A stretch of DNA of 64,000 nucleotides from Inquilinus ginsengisoli_B (GTDB lineage: Bacteria; Pseudomonadota; Alphaproteobacteria; DSM-16000; Inquilinaceae), in the NCBI RefSeq assembly GCF_050434925.1, contig NZ_JBNDJK010000001.1:5208001-5272000 (forward strand). The letters are read 5' to 3'. A model generated the notes under the pieces. That model was not told the DNA's origin. It worked only from the letters and a program-made list of their open reading frames with translations, and searched no databases. Both the position numbers and the translations under genes were made by a program. Shown here piece after piece: positions 9,359-17,375 of the stretch (position 1 is the first letter of the stretch; every line of letters starts with the position of its first letter).

Positions 9359-11796
9359 GCGGCGAACCCCATTTTCCTGAGATGCGCATCGACCTTTGCG
9401 CTCAAGGTCTCTACATCCGCCGACAGCGTCAACAAAGGCGTGGTGTAGCGCTTGGTGAGAAGTTTCGCCCGCTCGGTTAGTCCCTGGCCGACCCGATCGA
9501 GTTCGCCCGTAATGTCGGCTTGCAGCATCGCCAGCCATTTTTCTTCAACTAGAAGAATCTTAATTTCCGGATCGGTAAGTTTTGCATAATGCCCGACGAT
9601 TTTCGTATCAAGCGAAGTATTCGCTTCCTTGGCCGCGTCGGAGGCTTTCTTTTCCTGTTCGATCAGATGGAGGCAGGCGGTCAACGCCGCGCGTTCCTCA
9701 TCCGCCACCGTGTCGCCCTTGATCTCCTTCAGGCGGTCTTTCACGCTTTTCGCCGTCAGCTTGCCCTTTTCGGTCTTGGCCTCGAACAACAGGCCATCCT
9801 CGCCGCCATGCTCCTCGTCCATCTCCTCGATGGCGCGGGCGATCTCCTCGGCCCTCCCTTCCAGGGCTTCCAGCGCCGCCTGTTCTTTCGCGAAGAACCG
9901 CGCCACGATCAGCGCGGGCGGTATGAGTTCGGCCTTCAGCTTCTGGCGGCCGACGATGACATCGGGCGTCTCGGTGAATTTGCCCTCTGCGTTCTTCACC
10001 AGTTCGCGAATTTGCCGCGCCGCCGCCCAGCCCTCCTGCGCGACGACATAGACATCGTCTTGCATGGTTTCCGCCCAATAAGTCATTAGGTGCTGATAGA
10101 CATCGTATTTGTCGATCAGCGGAGCCTCGGCGAAGCGGGCCAATAGATCCTCGGCGATCTCCTCGATCAGTACCTTCGGCCTGTCGCCGACGGCGATACC
10201 CTTGAGGCGTTCCAGATGCGCTGCGCGCCAGCCCACGAACGCGCCGGCGACTTTCGCCGAATAGGCGGCAAATTCGGGATGGTTCAGGATCGTCGGCTTG
10301 ACGGCCAGGGGCTCCACCTTCGGGCTCGCATAGCCGGGCCGATCGCCGGGGGCAAACAGCTCGTCACGGATCGACGGCAGTTCCGCCCAATAGGCGGCCA
10401 ACGCATCGAGATCACGCATGGGAATGCCACCCTTGAGATGCGCCTCGATGTCCTGAAGGTCTTCGCGTTCGGACGAGTCGATGTACCGAGGGATATTGAG
10501 GTTGAAATCGTGCTTCTCAATATCCGCCAGCGGCACCATTCGCGAGTATCTGTCGATTGTGAGCTGCTTGGTGAAGGCGTCGACGATCTTGTGCAGATCC
10601 TGCGCGCGCAGCCGATTCTTGTTGCCGTCCTTCACGAAGCCCTTTGAGGCGTCGATCATGAAGATGCCTGCGCGCGCGTGGGCGTTCTCCTTGTCGATAA
10701 CGATGATGCAGGCCGGGATGCCGGTGCCATAGAACAGGTTCGCTGGCAGGCCGATGATTCCCTTGATATAGCCTCTTTTGACGATCTTCTTGCGGATCTC
10801 GGCTTCGGCATTGCCGCGAAATAGCACGCCGTGCGGTAGAATGATCGCGCCCTTGCCGGTCGACTTCAGCGAGCCGATGACGTGGAGGAGATAGGCATAG
10901 TCGCCATTCTTTACGGGCGGCACGCCATCGGCGAAGCGCTTGAACTGATCATTGGCAGGATCGAGCCCGGTACCCCAGGCTTTGTCAGAGAAGGGCGGAT
11001 TCGCGACGACGAAATCAAAGGTCTTGAGGCTGCCGTCATTGTTGACGAAATGCGGTGTAGATAGGGTGTTGTCGCGCCAGATCTCGGCCGTCGGGCAGTC
11101 GTGCAGCACCATGTTCATCTTCGCTAGCGCACGGGTCGCGACATCCTTCTCCTGACCATAGATCGTCAGGTCGTAGGGCGCCTCGTCGTGCGCCTTCAAG
11201 AGCAACGATCCAGAGCCGCAGGTTGGGTCATAAATCGTCTGCGCGGCGCTTCGGGCACCGTTGATCCCGATAGCCTTGGCCATGATCCGCGAAACCTCAG
11301 CCGGGGTATAGAAGTGCCCCTTGCTCTTGCCCGACTCCGTCGCAAAGTGGCGCATGAGGTATTCGTAGGCGTCACCGAGGATGTCATCGCCTTCGGCGCG
11401 ATTCCTGCGGAAATCGAGTTCCGGTCGGTTGAAGATCGCCACCAGATTGGAGAGGCGATCGACCATCTCCTTGCCCGAGCCGAGCTTATCGTGATCGTTG
11501 AAGTCGGCGACATCAATCACGCCCTTGAGGTCGTTCGCCTCGGCGAGTTTCGAGATGATCATGTTGATCTTGTCGCCGATCTCTTTGTCGCCGCGCAGCG
11601 CCACCATATCGGCGAAGCTGCCGCCTGCAGGGATCTCAATCAGCCCGTTAGGATCACCTGCATACTTGTCCGAGACGTATTTCACGAAAAGCAGCACAAG
11701 AACGTAATCCTTGTATTGCGACGCATCCATTCCGCCGCGAAGCGCATCGCAGCTCGCCCACAGCGAGCTGTAGATTTCCGACTTTTTGACCGCCAC
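9355..11796 (-). CDS. hsdM: Type I restriction-modification methylase subunit, long form
   Basis: HsdM is the N6-adenine methyltransferase of the complex. The N-terminal domain (SLWASCDALRGGMDASQYK) is followed by the SAM-binding motif DPTCGSGSLLLKAHDEA near residue 195 and the catalytic NPPF motif in VVANPPFSDKAWG near 265. At 813 residues it is much longer than the classic ~500. The extra C-terminal ~300 residues are rich in Glu, Lys and Ala and look like a coiled coil (EALEGRAEEIARAIEEMDEE). Such long forms are known in some type I systems. The stop overlaps the true hsdS start. A small antitoxin gene ends 14 bases upstream. Confidence 0.94.
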   Translation of the reverse strand: MAVKKSEIYSSLWASCDALRGGMDASQYKDYVLVLLFVKYVSDKYAGDPNGLIEIPAGGSFADMVALRGDKEIGDKINMIISKLAEANDLKGVIDVADFNDHDKLGSGKEMVDRLSNLVAIFNRPELDFRRNRAEGDDILGDAYEYLMRHFATESGKSKGHFYTPAEVSRIMAKAIGINGARSAAQTIYDPTCGSGSLLLKAHDEAPYDLTIYGQEKDVATRALAKMNMVLHDCPTAEIWRDNTLSTPHFVNNDGSLKTFDFVVANPPFSDKAWGTGLDPANDQFKRFADGVPPVKNGDYAYLLHVIGSLKSTGKGAIILPHGVLFRGNAEAEIRKKIVKRGYIKGIIGLPANLFYGTGIPACIIVIDKENAHARAGIFMIDASKGFVKDGNKNRLRAQDLHKIVDAFTKQLTIDRYSRMVPLADIEKHDFNLNIPRYIDSSEREDLQDIEAHLKGGIPMRDLDALAAYWAELPSIRDELFAPGDRPGYASPKVEPLAVKPTILNHPEFAAYSAKVAGAFVGWRAAHLERLKGIAVGDRPKVLIEEIAEDLLARFAEAPLIDKYDVYQHLMTYWAETMQDDVYVVAQEGWAAARQIRELVKNAEGKFTETPDVIVGRQKLKAELIPPALIVARFFAKEQAALEALEGRAEEIARAIEEMDEEHGGEDGLLFEAKTEKGKLTAKSVKDRLKEIKGDTVADEERAALTACLHLIEQEKKASDAAKEANTSLDTKIVGHYAKLTDPEIKILLVEEKWLAMLQADITGELDRVGQGLTERAKLLTKRYTTPLLTLSADVETLSAKVDAHLRKMGFAA

Positions 11797-11810
11797 TGCC
11801 GCCCCCGAAC

Positions 11811-12013
11811 CTATCCCTTGTTGCCAGCGCCAGCCCTCAGAGCCATCCGCGACTCGATCGTCTTCAACCGCTCAAACCGCTCATACCCCTCGGCCGCGCG
11901 AACGACAATCACCACTCGCCCATGCTTTTCGACCGTCACGGGTTCAGCCCGAGCCGTATCGATCAGACGGCCAAAAAATCGTACCTCGCGTCCTCGGCCG
12001 ATAGCGTGTGCAT
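11811..12013 (-). pseudogene. Phd/YefM-like antitoxin with one-base frameshift
   Basis: The C-terminal frame reads FFGRLIDTARAEPVTVEK then HGRVVIVVRAAEGYERFERL, typical of prevent-host-death antitoxins, which bind DNA and neutralise a partner toxin. In that frame the N-terminus (MRHAHAIGRGREVR) is unlike the family. From ATG 12013 another frame gives MHTLSAEDARYDF, the expected start. The two join if the T6 tract on the coding strand (A6 at 11973-11978) had seven Ts. So this is a broken gene or a sequencing error. No toxin gene is adjacent; the next gene, 14 bases on, is hsdM, so it may have controlled the restriction operon. Confidence 0.6.
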
Positions 12014-12020
12014 GTCTCAC

Positions 12021-12733
12021 CCGAGGCGATTCCTCAATATGTCACTCTACGGCTGAACTGGCCAAAAATGGCAGCGCTGGATCGGAAGGAGCATAGCGGG
12101 TGGCGGGCAGATCCGTCACTGGTAACCGAGGACGATTTGGATAGGTTCAAGCAGCCCGACGAACCGGCTCGGGCTCTCACGACCGGTTTCGGGAGCCGCG
12201 GCAGCGCTGGGGAATGTCCGGTTCAGGGTAGCCAGATGGTTCGCGGATGACGGCAAAGGTTCGCACGCGTCAGGGCGGCGTTTGAATTTCGGCAGTTGGA
12301 ACGATCCGACCTTGAAAGGCCGGATCTGAAGAGCGGTCGCTGTTTCGATCCTGGTCCTGCCGGTTGCGCCCTGCCGAGACTCGGCTTGCCCAGGTGGGCC
12401 CACAGCGCCTCCCCGCGCCTGCGCTGCGTTGCTTCCTGTGGGCACTCCGCTCCGGCACGGGTCCCCTCCATGGACTACCTGGACAAGCCTCCATCGTCCT
12501 CCGGTCGCCCCGGCGGCGGCGCCGCCGGGGCGAAGTCATCCAGGGCCGCAGGGGCGGCGGCATGGATTGCTTCGTCGGCTTCGCCTCCTCGCAATGACGG
12601 TTCTCCTGCATGAGAGCCTGATCACGGGCTCGTCGCCATCAGCCGTTCGGGCGACGCCCCATTCCCGCCCGTGACACCGGCCCGGCCGCCGTCTATGACC
12701 ATGGCACGAGGGATCGGGGCAGGGGAGCGGCGC
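12021..12733. other. Non-coding stretch with GC hairpins and a dispersed-repeat relic
   Basis: About 0.7 kb between the restriction operon and the YqaA-like gene, with no supported gene. A strong hairpin lies at 12506-12532: CGCCCCGGCGGC, a 3-base loop, then GCCGCCGGGGCG. At about 12571-12600 is a repeat-like segment that opens with GGATTGCTTCGTCGG and closes with CTCGCAATGACG, similar to a family scattered through alphaproteobacterial genomes. Nothing convincing is visible in 12040-12260. Confidence 0.45.
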
Positions 12734-13372
12734 GTGGTGCAGGACGGGGGTCTTCAGGCCGGAGGCGGGCAGGCGGGGGTCGAGCGGCCGGGGTTCATCC
12801 GGCGGCAATATGACCGGCTGATCCGGGCGGCGCACGGGCCGCGGGCGCAGTGGACGCTGGCCGGCGTGTCCTTCGCCGAGAGCTCGTTCTTCCCGATCCC
12901 GCCCGACGTCGTGCTGATCCCGATGATGCTCGCCAATCCGCGGCGGGCGTGGTGGCTGGCGGGGCTGTGCACCGTGGCCTCGGTGCTGGGCGGCCTGGTC
13001 GGCTACGCCATCGGCTATTTCCTGTTCGAGACGGTCGGGTCCTGGCTGATCAACCTCTACGGGCTGCAGGCCGGGTTCCACGAGTTCCAGCAGAAATACG
13101 CCGAATGGGGCAGCTGGATCATCCTGGCCAAGGGGGTGACGCCGATCCCCTACAAGCTGGTCACCATCACCAGCGGCGTGGCCCAGTTCCCGATCGTGCC
13201 CTTCATCCTGTCCTCGATCGTCTCGCGCGGCCTGCGCTTCTTCCTGATCGCGGTGCTGATGCGGATCTATGGCGAGCAGGTGCGGTATTACCTCGAGAAG
13301 TACCTGAACTGGGCCTTCTGGGGATTCCTCGTGCTGGTCGCCCTCGGCTTCGCGGTGATGACCCAGGTGTGA
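12734..13372 (+). CDS. YqaA/DedA-like SNARE-associated membrane protein
   Basis: This small integral inner-membrane protein belongs to the VTT/DedA-like superfamily, thought to act in lipid or envelope homeostasis. Diagnostic segments are AESSFFPIPPDVVLIPMMLA, the glycine-rich helix GGLVGYAIGYFLFETVG, the re-entrant motif WIILAKGVTPIPYKLVTITS and a final hydrophobic helix. I chose GTG 12734 because AGGGGAG lies just upstream. In-frame GTG 12671, ATG 12695 and ATG 12701 are possible but have poor ribosome binding sites. The same orientation and close spacing suggest cotranscription with the MAPEG gene 29 bases on. Confidence 0.85.
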   Translation: MVQDGGLQAGGGQAGVERPGFIRRQYDRLIRAAHGPRAQWTLAGVSFAESSFFPIPPDVVLIPMMLANPRRAWWLAGLCTVASVLGGLVGYAIGYFLFETVGSWLINLYGLQAGFHEFQQKYAEWGSWIILAKGVTPIPYKLVTITSGVAQFPIVPFILSSIVSRGLRFFLIAVLMRIYGEQVRYYLEKYLNWAFWGFLVLVALGFAVMTQV

Positions 13373-13401
13373 CGGCCGCCCGAGCCGCGGAGACTCCGGC
13401 C

Positions 13402-13836
13402 ATGACCGTGCAAGCCATCCTCCTCCCGGTCTTCGTCCAGGTGGCGCTGATCTTCCTGCTGGCGGTCTGGCTGCTGCGGGAGCGCGCCGGCGCGCTGCGG
13501 CGGGGCGAGGTGCGCACCGGCGACATCATCCTCGGCCAGCCGGCCTGGCCGGCGCGGGCCACCCAGATCGCGAACAGCTTCCACAACCAGCTGCAGCTGC
13601 CGCTGCTGTTCTTCGTGCTGGTGATCCTGGCGATGATGACCAGGAAGGCGGACCTGCCGTTCGTGGTGATGTCCTGGCTGTTCGTCGCCAGCCGCATCCT
13701 GCATGTGGCGGTGCACACCGGCGCCAACCGCCTGGGCCCGCGCTTCGGCGCTTACGCCGCCGGCTTCGTGCTGCTGCTGGCGATGTGGGTCATCTTCGCC
13801 CTGCGCATCCTGACGGCGGGGGTGGGGCCGGCGTGA
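13402..13836 (+). CDS. MAPEG family membrane protein
   Basis: A 144-residue protein with four predicted membrane helices. It has the MAPEG arrangement: an N-terminal helix (ILLPVFVQVALIFLLAVWLL), a cytoplasmic loop with arginines, then ANSFHNQLQLPLLFFVL and LFVASRILHVAVHTGANR, in which the Asn-x-x-Glu/Gln and Arg-x-x-His pattern is typical. Relatives include glutathione-dependent membrane enzymes, but bacterial members mostly lack assigned substrates. I infer no specific reaction. It is probably cotranscribed with the preceding gene. Confidence 0.85.
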   Translation: MTVQAILLPVFVQVALIFLLAVWLLRERAGALRRGEVRTGDIILGQPAWPARATQIANSFHNQLQLPLLFFVLVILAMMTRKADLPFVVMSWLFVASRILHVAVHTGANRLGPRFGAYAAGFVLLLAMWVIFALRILTAGVGPA

Positions 13837-13939
13837 GCCCGCGCCGGCTCGCGCCGGAATAATCTCGATCATGGCTTGACGCTTGTCTGACAAGTGGTAG
13901 CGTTCCCGGTATACAGAATGTCAGGGAGGGGACCCACGC

Positions 13940-15283
13940 ATGTCGTTTCTGCAACGCATATCGATTCTGCCGAGCCTGTCGGTTGTGCCAAGTCTAGCGG
14001 TTCTGGCCGCCGCGATGGCCGTCGGCCTGGCCCTGCCGGCCTTCGCCGAGGATGCGGCGACCCAGGCGACGGCGCAGATCCAGAAGGTGCGGGACAGCGC
14101 CGCCTACAAGGCCGCCGTCGAGCACATCGACAAGAATTACGAGCCCTATGTCGCGGAGGGGATCAAGCTCGTTGAGATTCCGGCCCCGCCGTTCAAGGAG
14201 GAGGCGCGGGGGAAGGCCTATGCCGAGCTGTTCAAGGGCGCCGGCCTGGCCGAGGTGGAGATCGACGAGGAGGGCAACGTCCTCGGGCTGCGCCGCGGCA
14301 CGGGCGCCGACGACCGCGTCGTCGTGGTCTCCGCCCATCTCGACACCGTGTTCCCGGAGGGCACCGACGTCACCGTCCGGCGCGACGGCACCCGGCTGAA
14401 CGCGCCGGGCGTCAGCGACGACACCTTCAGCCTGGCGGCGCTGCTGTCCTATATCCGCGCCATGGACGCGGCCGGGATCAGGCACAAGGACACCATCCTG
14501 TTCGTCGGCACGGTGGGCGAGGAGGGCTTGGGCGACCTGCGCGGCGTCCGCCACCTGTTCACCGAGGGCAAGTACAAGGACCGCATCAAGAGCTTCTTCT
14601 CGATGGAGGGCGGGTCAGCGGACACCTTCACCAATCAGGGCGTCGGGTCGAAGCGCTACCGCATCGCCTTCAAGGGGCCGGGCGGCCACAGCTTCGGCGC
14701 CTTCGGCCTGGTCAATCCGAGCTATGCCCTGGCCGAGGCGATCTCGCTGCTGGCCCGGACGGAGGTTCCGACCGACCCGAAGGTGACCTACAATGTCGGC
14801 GTGCTGAAGGGCGGCACCTCGGTCAACTCGATCCCGCTCGAGGTGTCGATGGAGGTCGACATGCGGTCCGGCGACGCCGCGGAGCTGACCAAGATGGAAA
14901 AGCGGCTGCTGGACATCATCCAGCAGGCGGCGGACACCGAGAACTTCGCCCGCTCCACCAAGGAGGGCAAGATCACGGTCGAGGCCACGGTGATCGGCGA
15001 CCGGCCGGCGGGCACCATCGCCGAGACCGAGCCGCTGTTCCAGCTGGCCAAGGCGTCGATCATGGCCGCGGGCTACGAGTTCAAGGGGCCGCGCGAGGGG
15101 TCGAACGATTCCAACATCCCCTGGAGCCTCGGCATCCCCGCCGTGACCCTGGGCAAGAACGGGCCGGACAAGAACGGCCGGTCGCATTCGCTCGACGAAT
15201 GGCTCGACATCGAGAAGGAGCCGATGGTCAAGGGCATGGCGACCAGCCTCGCGACCATCCTGGCCGCCGCGGGAATGGAGTAA
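13940..15283 (+). CDS. Exported M20-family metallopeptidase
   Basis: This is a zinc-dependent exopeptidase or aminoacylase of the M20/M25/M40 group. After an N-terminal signal peptide (hydrophobic stretch ending LALPAFAEDA) the mature enzyme shows the metal-binding motifs VVSAHLDTVF, APGVSDDTFS and VGTVGEEGLGDLRG. A dimerisation domain follows (GPGGHSFGAFGLVNPSYALA), then the C-terminal SNDSNIPWSLGIPAVTLG. At 447 residues it matches dipeptidase and tripeptide-peptidase-like members. The start is supported by GGGAGGGG about eight bases upstream. It stands alone, with a terminator-like palindrome after it. The substrate is unknown; small peptides in the periplasm are likely. Confidence 0.88.
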   Translation: MSFLQRISILPSLSVVPSLAVLAAAMAVGLALPAFAEDAATQATAQIQKVRDSAAYKAAVEHIDKNYEPYVAEGIKLVEIPAPPFKEEARGKAYAELFKGAGLAEVEIDEEGNVLGLRRGTGADDRVVVVSAHLDTVFPEGTDVTVRRDGTRLNAPGVSDDTFSLAALLSYIRAMDAAGIRHKDTILFVGTVGEEGLGDLRGVRHLFTEGKYKDRIKSFFSMEGGSADTFTNQGVGSKRYRIAFKGPGGHSFGAFGLVNPSYALAEAISLLARTEVPTDPKVTYNVGVLKGGTSVNSIPLEVSMEVDMRSGDAAELTKMEKRLLDIIQQAADTENFARSTKEGKITVEATVIGDRPAGTIAETEPLFQLAKASIMAAGYEFKGPREGSNDSNIPWSLGIPAVTLGKNGPDKNGRSHSLDEWLDIEKEPMVKGMATSLATILAAAGME

Positions 15284-15298
15284 GGCCCGTTGTCAATG

Positions 15299-15320
15299 GA
15301 GGGCACCCGCGGGTGCCCGG
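15299..15320 (+). terminator. Hairpin after the M20 peptidase gene
   Basis: GGGCACCCGCGGGTGCCC at 15301-15318 is a perfect 18-base palindrome that can form an 8-bp stem. It lies 16 bases after the peptidase stop and is followed shortly by AAGCTTTT. It fits a transcription terminator, though the T-run is short. Confidence 0.5.
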
Positions 15321-15397
15321 TAAGCTTTTCGGGTTGCAGATCTAGGTGCTGAACTAAATTTTATTGTCATTGCCGGGCTTGACCCGGCAATCCATAT

Positions 15398-15677
15398 GTG
15401 GACGGCCCCCTGCCTGCAAGGCATTTGGGCATGGTCAGGGAGCGGATCGCTAGCATCCATATGTCCGGCCTGTTGAGTGCGGTCGCGATGACCGCTGGCC
15501 AAGATGATATCCACGGCGGGAGTTCCAGACAGGGGCGAGACGTTGAGGCGCCACTGGATTGCACGGAGTGTCTCCCGGCTTGGATCGATCGATCCCAATC
15601 ATCTGCTCGTCAGCTTGCAGGTCCGGCCTCAGCGGGAGCGGGCGAGCCCGTGAGGGCTCCCGCTCGCCGCGGAGCTC
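15398..15677 (-). ncRNA. Candidate guide (bridge-type) RNA region of the IS 3' end
   Basis: This is the unusually long non-coding end downstream of the transposase stop. In the IS110 family a structured RNA from a non-coding end guides insertion, and for the IS1111 group it is expected on the 3' side. The region contains a clear stem (GCGGGAGC at 15632-15639 with GCTCCCGC at 15656-15663) and a nested stem in between. Its exact ends, promoter and guide loops cannot be fixed by eye, so this is a position-based inference. Confidence 0.35.
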
Positions 15678-16721
15678 TCAGGCGCCGAGGGTTGCGGCGG
15701 CGGGTTGGGGGCGATAACGCTCGCCGGAGACCATCAGCTTCCAGGCGATGCGGGCGATCTTGTTGGCCAGCGCCACGGCGGCGAGCTTGGCCGGCTTGCG
15801 GGCGACGAGATCGAGCAGCCAGGGCGGGGCCGAGCGGCTGGTGCCGCGGCTGACCTGCCGGATCACGGAGGTGGCGCCGACCACGAGCTGGCTGCGCAAG
15901 GCCTCGTCGCCGGCGCGGGTGATGCCGCCGAGCCGCTGCTTGCCGGCGGTGTTGTGGTTCTTGGGCGTGAGGCCGATCCAGGCGGCGAAGTCGCGGCCGG
16001 AGCCGAAGCGCTGGGGCTCGGGCGCCCTCAGCACCAGGATGGTCGCGCCGACCGGCCCGATGCCGGGGATCTCGGCCAGGCGACGGCTCGCCTCGTCCTG
16101 CCGGTGCCAGGCCATCAGCCGGGTGTCGGCGGCCTCGACCTGCACCTCGAGCCGGGCATGCTCGCAGGCCAGCTCGGCGAACAGGGCCCGCGCCGTCTCC
16201 GGCACCGTCGGATCTTCCTCGATCCGCCGCAACAGCGCCGTGATCTTGGCCGGGCCCTTGGCGGCGACCAGCCCGAACTCGGAGGCATAGCCGCGGATCG
16301 TGTTGATCAGCTGGGTCCGCTGCCGCACCAGCCGTTCGCGCAGCCCGGCCAGCATCAAAGCCGCCTGGGTCTCGGCGCTCTTCACCGGCACCAGGCGCTG
16401 CCGCACCTTCGGCCGGCTCATCGCCTCGCAGATCCCCTCGGCATCCGCCGCGTCGGTCTTGCCGCGCGGCACGTACGGCTTGACGTATTGCGGCGGGATC
16501 AACTCCACCTGATGGCCCAGCGCCTGCAGCTCCCGAGCCCAGTAGTGCGATCCACCACAGGCCTCCATCCCCACCCGGCACGGCGGCAGCTTGGCGAAGA
16601 ACTTCAGCACGTCCTGACGCCGCAGCTTCTTCCGCAGCACCACCTGCTCCGCTGCATCCACCCCGTGCAGCTGGAAAACACTCTTCGACGTGTCCATCCC
16701 AATGCGCGTAATCTCGGTCAC
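15678..16721 (-). CDS. IS110/IS1111 transposase (DEDD recombinase)
   Basis: This 347-residue recombinase has the RuvC-like DEDD domain first (IGMDTSKSVFQLHG, GMEACGGSHYWAREL, GKTDAADAEGICEA) and the Transposase_20 domain after (LAEIPGIGPVGATILVL, DFAAWIGLTPKNHNTAGK). It starts at GTG 16721 with GGAGG six bases upstream. One oddity: family members usually have Ser after the His or Asn in the motif before the TAGK/SGGK glycine (the proposed catalytic serine). Here codon 257 is AAC, giving HNTAGK, one base from Ser. That could inactivate this copy. The assignment to the family is safe; the activity is not. Confidence 0.93.
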   Translation of the reverse strand: MTEITRIGMDTSKSVFQLHGVDAAEQVVLRKKLRRQDVLKFFAKLPPCRVGMEACGGSHYWARELQALGHQVELIPPQYVKPYVPRGKTDAADAEGICEAMSRPKVRQRLVPVKSAETQAALMLAGLRERLVRQRTQLINTIRGYASEFGLVAAKGPAKITALLRRIEEDPTVPETARALFAELACEHARLEVQVEAADTRLMAWHRQDEASRRLAEIPGIGPVGATILVLRAPEPQRFGSGRDFAAWIGLTPKNHNTAGKQRLGGITRAGDEALRSQLVVGATSVIRQVSRGTSRSAPPWLLDLVARKPAKLAAVALANKIARIAWKLMVSGERYRPQPAAATLGA

Positions 16722-16937
16722 GGACGGCCTCCTTCGATGAGATCTTTGACAGCCTCATCCTGGCACACTGATGCCGTTCGGGGGCCGTCCACCTCATCAG
16801 GGGCCATCGAGAACGCTTCGAAAGCCCCTGGATCCTCGGGTCAAGCCCGAGGATGACAATAAAATAGAATATCAACCTGAGATAACACGCTGTAGTTGTG
16901 ATTTTTCCTCAACCGGACAGCCGTGGAGGGCACCGGA

Positions 16938-17375
16938 ATGATCACGCGACGTGGATTGCTGGCTCTGGCCGGTACCACCGGGCTGACGCTCGCCGGCCGG
17001 CGGGGCCGGGCCGAGGAGGAGCCGCGGATCCGCATGTTCCAGCTGTATGGCCGGGACATGAGCTTTTCGCCGACGGCGCAGTCCCTGGCCGGGACGCGGG
17101 TCTCGATCCAGGGCTTCATGGCGCCGCATCTGAAGGTCGATTCCGACTTCTTCATCCTGTCCAACGCGCCGGTCGAGACCTGTCCGTTCTGCGCCTCCGA
17201 GGGCGACTGGATCGACAGCATCGTCTTCGTCCGGATGCTCGAGCGGGAGGAGGCGGTGGACCCCGGCGCGCTGATCGTCGCCGCCGGCACGCTGGAGATC
17301 GGCCCGGCCACCGACGCCGCCACCGGCTTCGTCAGCCGGGTCCGGCTGGTCGACGCGACCTTCGAGCTGTCGTGA
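16938..17375 (+). CDS. Tat-exported small protein of a metal-type ABC cluster
   Basis: The 145-residue protein starts with a twin-arginine-like leader (MITRRGLLALAGTTGLTLAG), so it should be exported folded, perhaps with a metal. The mature part resembles DUF3299-type periplasmic proteins and contains the cysteine pair ETCPFCASEGDW, a likely metal or redox site. ATG 16938 is preferred because GGAGGG lies eight bases upstream; GTG 16923 is the alternative. Its stop overlaps the start of the ABC ATPase (TGATG), so the three genes form one operon. A metal link is inferred from the cysteines and the histidine-rich loop of the permease. Confidence 0.7.
   Translation: MITRRGLLALAGTTGLTLAGRRGRAEEEPRIRMFQLYGRDMSFSPTAQSLAGTRVSIQGFMAPHLKVDSDFFILSNAPVETCPFCASEGDWIDSIVFVRMLEREEAVDPGALIVAAGTLEIGPATDAATGFVSRVRLVDATFELS

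Larger units (their letters stand above)
15395..16799 (-). mobile_element. IS110-family (IS1111 group) insertion sequence, 1405 bp
   Basis: The ends can be set exactly because the inverted repeat copy at 22944-23142 preserves the empty site. The 13-bp subterminal inverted repeats are GTGGACGGCCCCC at 15398-15410 and its complement at 16780-16792. Read in transposase orientation, 7 bases lie outside the upstream repeat (16793-16799) and 3 outside the downstream one (15395-15397). This is the asymmetry described for the IS1111 group. No target duplication is seen. The element has a 78-base 5' and a 283-base 3' non-coding end around one transposase gene. Its target is a hairpin repeat, as is common in this family. 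Confidence 0.9.
15321..16925 (-). repeat. Extended ~200-bp repeat, copy A (split by the IS)
   Basis: Bases 15321-15394 together with 16800-16925 form one ~200-bp repeat unit. It has a left flank (AAGCTTTTCGGGTTGCAGAT), a composite double-hairpin palindrome, and a right flank ending CAACCGGACAGCCGTG. The same unit, uninterrupted and inverted, is at 22944-23142. The IS sits between ATCCA and GGGGCC of the composite palindrome. The unit ends just before the ribosome binding site of the gene at 16938, so it may influence that gene's leader. Confidence 0.85.

Noticed and set aside
458..12020. tRNA-Pro as attachment site of the defence island
   Set aside because: Intact dgoK-dgoA lie between the tRNA and the island, and I see no copy of the tRNA 3' end at the far border near 12 kb.
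15293..15598. Open frame across the palindromic repeats (translates to MPGLDPGIQ-like peptides)
   Set aside because: These peptides come from translating the hairpin repeat and appear next to many unrelated genes, so they are not proteins.
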